From Gammaproteobacteria bacterium (GTDB lineage Bacteria; Pseudomonadota; Gammaproteobacteria; Steroidobacterales; Steroidobacteraceae), in assembly GCA_027366635.1 (NCBI GenBank), contig DAHXNE010000017.1, forward strand, positions 1-64,000: DNA of 64,000 bases, written 5' to 3'. Below, one piece after another: positions 56,793-64,000 of this stretch. Positions within the stretch are counted from its first letter, which is position 1; each line of letters begins with the position of its first letter. A program made the position numbers and the translations under genes. Below the pieces are notes generated by a model. That model searched no databases. It worked only from the letters and a program-made list of their open reading frames with translations, and was not told the DNA's origin.

Positions 56793-58016
56793 ATGACCGG
56801 GCAGGTCGTCATCGTAGGAGCCGGGCAGGCTGCCGTCCAGGCCATCGATGTGCTGCGCAGGCAGCACTTTGACGGCGGGATCAGCTTGATCGGCGCGGAG
56901 GCATCGCCGCCATACCAGCGGCCGCCGTTGTCGAAGGGCTATCTGGCCGGCACGCTGGCCTCCGAGCGGCTGTTGCTTCGGCCGCGGACGTTTTACGAGC
57001 AGCGGGCCGTCACGACGTTCTTCGGGCGGCGCGTCGAGGAAATCGTCCGCCGCGAGCGGCGTGTGCGGCTCGATGACGGCCGCACTATCCCGTACGATGC
57101 CCTTCTGCTCGCCACCGGCAGCCGTGCGCGGCCGCTTGCCCTGCCGGGTGCGGATCTCGATCCCGTGCTGACCCTCAGGACGGCCGCCGACGCCGACCGG
57201 ATTCGTGCCGCATGCGCCGCGGGCGGCAGAGTGGTCATTGTGGGCGGCGGCTATATCGGACTGGAGGTCGCCGCAACCTTGAGGGAGCAGGGCGCGGCAG
57301 TGACGGTGCTGGAGCTCGGCGGGCGCGTGCTGAGCCGTGTCGCTTGTCCGTCGGTGTCCGCGTTTTATACCGCCGAGCATGAACGGCGGGGCGTGCGGAT
57401 CGTTTGCGGCGCGCGCGTTCGCGAGATCGTTGCGCACGAGGGCCAAAATCGGGTCCGCGCCGTGATCACAGACGACGGCGAGTCCCATTCTGCCGATGTG
57501 GTCGTGATCGGCGTCGGCGCCGAGCCGGTGATCGAGCTGGCCGCGGCCGCGGGCCTGGCCTGCGGCGACGGCATCGAAGTGGACGAGTACTGCCGGACGT
57601 CTGACCCGTCAATCTATGCCGCGGGCGACTGCACCCATCATCCCAGTCTGCATTACGGACGGAAGCTGCGCCTCGAGTCGGTCGACAATGCATTCGAGCA
57701 GGGCGCGAGCGCCGCCCTTAACCTAATGGGTCGACCAACGCCGCACGACAAAGTGCCCTGGTTCTGGTCCGACCAGTATGACCTGAAACTCGTCATCGTC
57801 GGCATCGGTGCGGACCACGATGACATCGTGTTGCGCGGCGATCCGGCCCGGCGCGCCTTCAGTGCCTGCTACCTGCGCGGCGGAGAGTTGATCGCACTCG
57901 AGAGCGTCAACACACCGCGGGATCAGCTGGCGGCGCGCAGGCTGATTGCCGCGCGGGCCCGGCCCGATCCACAACGGCTGGCCGATCCGGCCCGGCCGCT
58001 GCAGGACGCCTGCTGA
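56793..58016 (+). CDS. FAD/NAD-dependent ferredoxin reductase (rhodocoxin/putidaredoxin reductase type)
   Basis: 407 aa. FAD motif VIVGAGQAAVQAID at residues 5-18, NAD motif VIVGGGYIGLEVAATL near 150, and the late FAD motif IYAAGDCTHH near 275. SPPYQRPPLSKGYL and VDNAFEQGASAALNLMG are typical of the reductases that feed electrons to 2Fe-2S ferredoxins for P450 or dioxygenase systems. No ferredoxin, P450 or oxygenase gene is in the window, so the partner is unknown. Confidence 0.9.
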   Translation: MTGQVVIVGAGQAAVQAIDVLRRQHFDGGISLIGAEASPPYQRPPLSKGYLAGTLASERLLLRPRTFYEQRAVTTFFGRRVEEIVRRERRVRLDDGRTIPYDALLLATGSRARPLALPGADLDPVLTLRTAADADRIRAACAAGGRVVIVGGGYIGLEVAATLREQGAAVTVLELGGRVLSRVACPSVSAFYTAEHERRGVRIVCGARVREIVAHEGQNRVRAVITDDGESHSADVVVIGVGAEPVIELAAAAGLACGDGIEVDEYCRTSDPSIYAAGDCTHHPSLHYGRKLRLESVDNAFEQGASAALNLMGRPTPHDKVPWFWSDQYDLKLVIVGIGADHDDIVLRGDPARRAFSACYLRGGELIALESVNTPRDQLAARRLIAARARPDPQRLADPARPLQDAC

Positions 58017-58133
58017 GTGCCGGGCCTGTGCTGGGGAGATTTTCGCGGCCGCTGCTCAATCGCCCCAGTCGTTGAGCGCCACCGCGCGGCCATCATCCTG
58101 TCCGAGCGGGCCTGGCGGGGTCTGCCCCGGGGA

Positions 58134-58874
58134 TCAAATCGGCCGGTAACGAAAGCGCGCCACCAGCCGATGCTGGTCGCAGGGATAGATCAGCCGTACG
58201 TGCGTGATGCGCTGCGTGTCGCGCCAGGTGTTGCGCTCGATGGTCAGACAGGCCGTGCCGCGGCGGATGGCCAGATACCGAGCCACCGCGGCATCGGCAT
58301 TGAGCGCCGCGATCCGGTGCTCGGCCTCGGTCCAGGGAATGCGCCGCAGGAGCCAGCGGCCCGGCGAGATGCCCGCGAACCGCTCGGCGCGTGCCTCGGG
58401 CACGGCCTGCAGGTTGATCAATCGCTCCTCGAGCGCATGCGGCCGGCCGGCGGCCAGATGCAACCCCGTGAGCGCCAGCACCGGCGTGCCTGCCGGGATA
58501 CCGAGGGCGGCCACGTCGGCGGCATTGGCGCGGCGGGTCCGCCGCCCGAGGGATTGGTACGCGTAGGCCACGCCCTCGGCCACCAGCTCGGCCTCGATGT
58601 CGTGGATCTCGAGCACTGACTCCTGCGGCCGCGGCGTGTTGACTACCGTGCCGGCGCGCCGTCGCCGCGTCACGAGCCGCTGATCCGCGAGCGCCCCGAG
58701 GGCCCGGCCGATGGTCATGCGGGCGCAGCCGAAGCTGCGGGCCAGCTCGTGTTCCGACGGCAGACGGTGTCCGGGCGGCCACTGCCCCTGGACAATCTTT
58801 TGGCGCAGCGACTCGTAGATCTCGCGATAGCGGGGAACGGCACCCGAGGTGCGACTGTTCGGGTCACGCCTCAT
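58134..58874 (-). CDS. hutC: Histidine utilization repressor, GntR/HutC family
   Basis: 246 aa. An N-terminal GntR winged helix (YREIYESLRQKIVQGQWPPG, LPSEHELARSFGCARMTIGRAL) is joined to a UTRA effector domain (VLALTGLHLAAGRPHALEERLI, CLTIERNTWR). HutC proteins release DNA when urocanate binds. The ATG at 58874 overlaps the hutF stop by 11 bp, so hutF and hutC are one transcript and the repressor is likely self-controlled. Confidence 0.93.
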   Translation of the reverse strand: MRRDPNSRTSGAVPRYREIYESLRQKIVQGQWPPGHRLPSEHELARSFGCARMTIGRALGALADQRLVTRRRRAGTVVNTPRPQESVLEIHDIEAELVAEGVAYAYQSLGRRTRRANAADVAALGIPAGTPVLALTGLHLAAGRPHALEERLINLQAVPEARAERFAGISPGRWLLRRIPWTEAEHRIAALNADAAVARYLAIRRGTACLTIERNTWRDTQRITHVRLIYPCDQHRLVARFRYRPI

Positions 58875-60234
58875 GAAACAGCTTGCGCAGCGTACGACGG
58901 TATGCCGCGTCAATCCGGGCGCGCTCCTTGTGGCGCCCGCTTTCCACGACGATGCGGCCGCCGGCAACGACATCTCGTATCAATGATCGGCCTTGGGCGA
59001 AGATCCACGTGTCCAGAACGGCATCCGGCGCCCTCCCGGCCAGATCCGGATGATCGGCGTCGAGCACCAGGAAGTCCGCGCGGCGGCCTGGTGCGATTGC
59101 GCCCACCGGCAGGCCAAGCGCCTGGGCTCCGCCGGCGAGCGCTTCCTGGTAGAGGCTCGCGCCCGTAGAGGGCTGATCGGGGCCGGCGAGCACGTTGCGC
59201 CGCCGGCGCAGCAGGCGCTGCGCGTATTCCAATTGCCGCAGTTCCCCGGCCGCATCCAACCGGATGTGCGAGTCCGTGCCGATGCCCCAGCGTCCCTGCG
59301 CCGCGCGATAGTCTGGGGCCGGGAAAATGCCGTCACCCAGATCGGCTTCCGTCACCGGACACAGGCCCGCGACCGCGCCGCAGCCGGCCAGGTCCGATGT
59401 CTCCCCGGGGGTCAGATGCGTTGCATGCACGACACACCAGCGTGTATCGACGCCGGCATGTTGGAGCAGCCACTGGACCGGACGCGCGCCGGTGAACGCC
59501 AGGCAATTTTCCACTTCCGCCACCTGCTCGGCGGCGTGGATGTGGACGGGGCCCTCGCGGAAGCGATCGAGCAGGGCTGTCAGGTGCCCGGCCGTCACCG
59601 CTCTGAGCGAGTGCGGCGCGATGCCGACATTGCGGCCGGGGGATGGGGGGATCCCCGCGCGTACCGCCGCGACGATCCGCCCGAAGGTCGCCAGATCAGT
59701 GATGAAACGCTGCTGGCCGGGCGCCGGTGGCGCCCCGCCGAACTGGCTGGACTCGTAGAAAACCGGCAGCATGGTGAGGCCGATCCCGGTCATGTCGGCC
59801 GCCGCCGCGTGGCGCAGTGCGAGTTCCGCCGGGTTGGCGTACAGCCCGCCCTGGGGCGAGCGATGCAGATAGTGAAACTCCCCGACGCAGGTGAATCCCG
59901 CCTCGAGCAGGTCCGCGTAGGCATACGCGGCGATCGACTCGAGATCGTCCGGCTCGAGGCGCGCCAGAAAGCGGTACATCACCTCGCGCCACGACCAGAA
60001 ATCGTCCGTGCCGCTCGGACCGCGGCGCTCGGCGAGCCCGGCCATGGCGCGCTGGAAGGCGTGGCTGTGCACATTCGGCAGGCCGGGAAGGCCGAGCCGC
60101 AGCCGCACATCGTGCGGCCCGGCCGCCACGCCGGCCGTGACGGCGGTGATCAGCTCTGCGCGCACCTCGACCCGCACGCCGTCTTGCCAGCCGGCCGGCA
60201 GCCATGCGCTCTCGAAGAAGAATGTCCGGTCCAT
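58864..60234 (-). CDS. hutF: Formimidoylglutamate deiminase
   Basis: 456 aa amidohydrolase-superfamily enzyme that turns N-formimino-L-glutamate into N-formyl-L-glutamate and ammonia. Metal ligands are in GLPNVHSHAFQRAMAG (H-x-H), IAPHSLRAV, HIHAAEQ and GTDSHIRLDA. The N-terminal AWLPAGWQDGVRVEV strand is typical. It is divergent from hutI with 84 bp between and pairs with hutG for the five-step pathway. Confidence 0.94.
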   Translation of the reverse strand: MDRTFFFESAWLPAGWQDGVRVEVRAELITAVTAGVAAGPHDVRLRLGLPGLPNVHSHAFQRAMAGLAERRGPSGTDDFWSWREVMYRFLARLEPDDLESIAAYAYADLLEAGFTCVGEFHYLHRSPQGGLYANPAELALRHAAAADMTGIGLTMLPVFYESSQFGGAPPAPGQQRFITDLATFGRIVAAVRAGIPPSPGRNVGIAPHSLRAVTAGHLTALLDRFREGPVHIHAAEQVAEVENCLAFTGARPVQWLLQHAGVDTRWCVVHATHLTPGETSDLAGCGAVAGLCPVTEADLGDGIFPAPDYRAAQGRWGIGTDSHIRLDAAGELRQLEYAQRLLRRRRNVLAGPDQPSTGASLYQEALAGGAQALGLPVGAIAPGRRADFLVLDADHPDLAGRAPDAVLDTWIFAQGRSLIRDVVAGGRIVVESGRHKERARIDAAYRRTLRKLFHEA

Positions 60235-60273
60235 CCGCTCTGTATTCCGGACGTGTCAGTGGTTTCTGAATAA

Positions 60274-60299
60274 GTCTAGGCATATTATTATTTGTCTAG
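60274..60299. promoter_or_regulatory. Candidate HutC operator between hutF and hutI
   Basis: GTCTAG occurs at 60274-60279 and again at 60294-60299, exactly 20 bp (two helical turns) apart, in an AT-rich stretch unlike its surroundings. The central TATTAT (60283-60288) resembles a -10 box, so a bound repressor would cover the promoter. HutC/GntR relatives such as DasR recognise GTCTAGAC-type palindromes, which supports the guess. Confidence 0.5.
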
Positions 60300-60318
60300 T
60301 CGAAATAGAAGGCCGCCT

Positions 60319-61517
60319 GTGCGATTCGACCGAATCTGGCGCCACGCCACGCTCGCGACCCTCGCGCCGCAACGTCCGGGCATGGGGTTGATTGAAAGCG
60401 CCGCGCTGGCGGTGGCGAACGGGCGCATCGCCTTCGCGGGCCCGATGAGCGAGCTGCCCGCCGCGGCGCGCGCCCCGGAGCAGATCGATCTGGGCGGACG
60501 CCTGGTCACCCCGGGGCTGATCGACTGTCATACCCACATCGTGTTCGGCGGAGAGCGCAGCGCGGAGTTCGAGTTGCGCCTGGCGGGCGCGGACTATGCA
60601 AGTATCGCGCGGGCCGGCGGCGGGATCCTTTCGACCGTGCGGGCCACTCGCGCCGCAGCGGACGAAACGTTGCTGATCACAGCCACGGAGCGGCTGCAGG
60701 CGTTGATGGACGAGGGCGTCACCACCGTCGAGATCAAGTCCGGTTATGGGCTCGATGTGCCGACCGAGCTGCGTATGCTGCGCGTTGCGCGCTTCCTCGG
60801 ACGGCGGTTGCCGCTCGGGGTGGTCACCACTTTGCTTGCCGCGCACACCCTGCCGCCCGACACCGATCGCGCCGCGTATCTGTCCGAGATCACCGGCGAG
60901 CTGATCCCGCGTGCCTCGGCCGAGAGGTTGGCCGATGCCGTCGACGGCTTCTGCGAGCACATCGCGTTTACCGCGACGGAAATCCGCGCGGTGTTCCAGG
61001 CCGCGCGCGCGCATGGCCTGCCGGTGAAGCTGCATGCCGATCAGCTTTCCGACGGGGGCGGCGCGGCGCTCGCAGCCGAGTTCGACGCGCTGTCCGCTGA
61101 TCACCTGGAGTGGACCGGCGAGGCGGGTGTCGCCGCGATGGCACGCGCGGGCACGGTGGCGGTGCTGTTGCCCGGTGCGTTTCACTATCTGCGCGAGCGG
61201 CGGATCCCGCCGGTGGCGGCCTTGCGCCGCGCCGGCGTACCCCTGGCGTTGGCAACGGACTGCAACCCCGGTACCGCTCCGGTGCTGTCGCTTCTGACGG
61301 TCATGAACCTTGCTGCCGTGCAGTTCGGCCTGAGTGTGGAAGAGACGGTTGCAGGGGTCACGCGCGAGGCGGCGCGCGCACTCGGGAGGCTGAGCGACAT
61401 CGGTACCCTGGAGGTCGGTAAGCGGGCGGATCTGGCCATCTGGAACGTTGACCGGCCGGCCGAGTTGGTCTATTGGCTCGGGCGCAATCCCCTGCAGGGG
61501 CGCATCTGGGGTGGCAG

Positions 61518-61521
<4 letters not shown>
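60319..61521 (+). CDS. hutI: Imidazolonepropionase
   Basis: 400 aa amidohydrolase that opens imidazolone propionate to formiminoglutamate. Metal ligands in [14 protein letters not shown] (H-x-H), [18 protein letters not shown] and [21 protein letters not shown] is a family signature. The GTG at 60319 has AGAAGG upstream and gives the usual length; a TTG at 60292 lies within the proposed operator. It overlaps hutH by 4 bp. Confidence 0.95.
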
Positions 61522-63049
<1,528 letters not shown>

Positions 63050-63053
<4 letters not shown>

Positions 63054-63889
63054 GCATGGCGGCGCAATGGCTCGAGATCCGCCGCGGCGAATTGCCGCTG
63101 GTGGTCAGCTTCCCGCACACCGGTATCGATCTGCCCGGTGCGCTCGCGCCGCGCCTCGTCTCGCCGTGGCTGGCGCGCAAGGATGCCGACTGGTACGTGG
63201 AGCGCCTTTATGCCATGACCCTCGAGCTCGGCGCGACCACCGTGCGCACCACGATCAGCCGGACCGTGATCGACGTCAACCGCGATCCGTCCGGTGCCTC
63301 GTTGTATCCCGGACGATCGACGACGGCATTGTGCCCGACCGAGACCTTCGACGGCGAGCCACTGTACCGCCCGGGTCAGGCGCCGGACGATGGGGAGATT
63401 GCCGAGCGGCGCGCGCAATTCTTCGCGCCCTACCATGCGGCGCTCGCGGAGGAAATCGAACGACTACGCGAGCGCCATGGCCGAGTGGTGCTCTACGACG
63501 CGCATGCGATCCGCTCGCGCGTGCCGCGGCTGTTCCGCGGCGAGCTGCCGCACCTGAATATCGGTACCAACCGCGGCGCCAGTTGCGCCGCGGCGCTCAC
63601 CCGCTTGATCGAGCAGGCCTGTGAGCATCCGCGCTTCAGCCGCGTCACCGACGGCCGCTTCGTGGGCGGCTGGACCACGCGCCATTACGGCGCTCCGCCT
63701 CGTAACGTGCATGCGGTGCAGATGGAGCTCGCCTGCCGCGGCTATCTCGACGAGCCGGCCCTGCCGGCTGCAGAGAACTGGCCGCCGCCCTTCGAGCCCG
63801 AACGCGCCGCGGCGCTCGGCGCCGTGCTGCACCGGGCGCTGGCGGCCTGCTTGGACTTCGCCCTCCGTGCTACGGGAGCCGACCCATGA
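63050..63889 (+). CDS. hutG: N-formylglutamate amidohydrolase
   Basis: 279 aa. The family N-terminus [57 protein letters not shown] and GGWTTRHYG match the FGase family, which frees formate and glutamate. This is the deformylase used with HutF, not the ureohydrolase-type HutG. It overlaps hutU by 4 bp. Confidence 0.94.
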
Positions 63890-64000
63890 GCGCAGAACCT
63901 CCGACCCATACCCGCCTCGACACCACGCGGGTCATCCGTGCCCCGACGGGAACCCGGCTTACCGCCAGGAGTTGGCTCACCGAGGCGCCGCTACGCATGC
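63886..64000 (+). CDS. hutU: Urocanate hydratase, N-terminal fragment cut by the window end
   Basis: Only the first 38 codons are visible. They include RVIRAPTGTRLTARSWLTEA, the conserved N-terminus of urocanase, which converts urocanate to imidazolone propionate using NAD. The ATG overlaps the hutG stop. The truncation is due to the window edge, not to a broken gene. Confidence 0.9.
   Translation, partial: MSAEPPTHTRLDTTRVIRAPTGTRLTARSWLTEAPLRM

Noticed and set aside
63886-64000. hutU as a truncated pseudogene
   Set aside because: The open frame runs intact to the last base; the cut is the window boundary.

Overview
The window is GC-rich and almost fully coding, with many 4-bp ATGA or GTGA gene overlaps. 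The gene orders yicC / rph / gmk-rpoZ-spoT and bioB-F-H-C-D, together with a TonB-dependent maltodextrin locus and a hut locus, point to a gammaproteobacterium of the Xanthomonadales/Nevskiales/Steroidobacter type. That placement is inferred from gene order and protein style; no rRNA is present to confirm it.

Layout. 1-134 holds a structured repeat. 152-9912: yicC on the minus strand, then a plus-strand run of PP2C phosphatase, rph, an in-frame rdgB-gmk fusion, rpoZ, spoT, ridA, recG and ubiA. 9926-11236: a ClC antiporter (minus), followed by a 408-bp gap. 11645-18389: dgkA, the bioBFHCD operon, cyoE and a minus-strand protein of unknown function. 18421-34873: a carbohydrate-utilisation locus with a LacI repressor, a cytoplasmic GH13 alpha-glucosidase, a TonB-dependent receptor, a flavin-dependent halogenase-like protein, exported GH31, GH13 and six-hairpin glycosidases, and an MFS permease. 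34999-47106: gloB, uvrD, trkA-trkH, pyrF and mnmG (minus), a secreted TAP-like hydrolase and an ABC drug/sodium-type exporter. 47134-51400: a SIMPL protein, a CBS protein, ilvA, a degenerate alpha/beta hydrolase, and an intergenic region holding the second copy of the repeat. 51401-56560: a minus-strand run of ilvB, a glyalase-like VOC protein, a thioesterase and a double-VOC protein with a histone-H1-like tail; ilvH diverges from ilvB; then glnB. 56793-58016: an orphan ferredoxin reductase. 58134-64000: hutC-hutF divergent from hutI-hutH-hutG-hutU, with hutU cut by the window end.

How the genes work together. The sugar locus reads as a complete path: outer-membrane uptake of oligosaccharide (TonB receptor), periplasmic trimming (GH31, GH13, six-hairpin enzyme), inner-membrane import (MFS), cytoplasmic hydrolysis (GH13) and control by LacI. 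A 15-bp sequence repeated three times in front of the divergent GH13/receptor pair and GH31 is the likely operator. The hut cluster encodes the five-step histidine route through formiminoglutamate deiminase and formylglutamate amidohydrolase.

Most unusual items: the RdgB-guanylate kinase fusion, the VOC protein with a basic tail, the halogenase with an intact catalytic Lys/Glu pair inside a sugar locus, the two copies of a structured repeat about 51 kb apart, and the split, divergent ilvB/ilvH pair. No phage, CRISPR, complete insertion sequence, tRNA or rRNA was seen.
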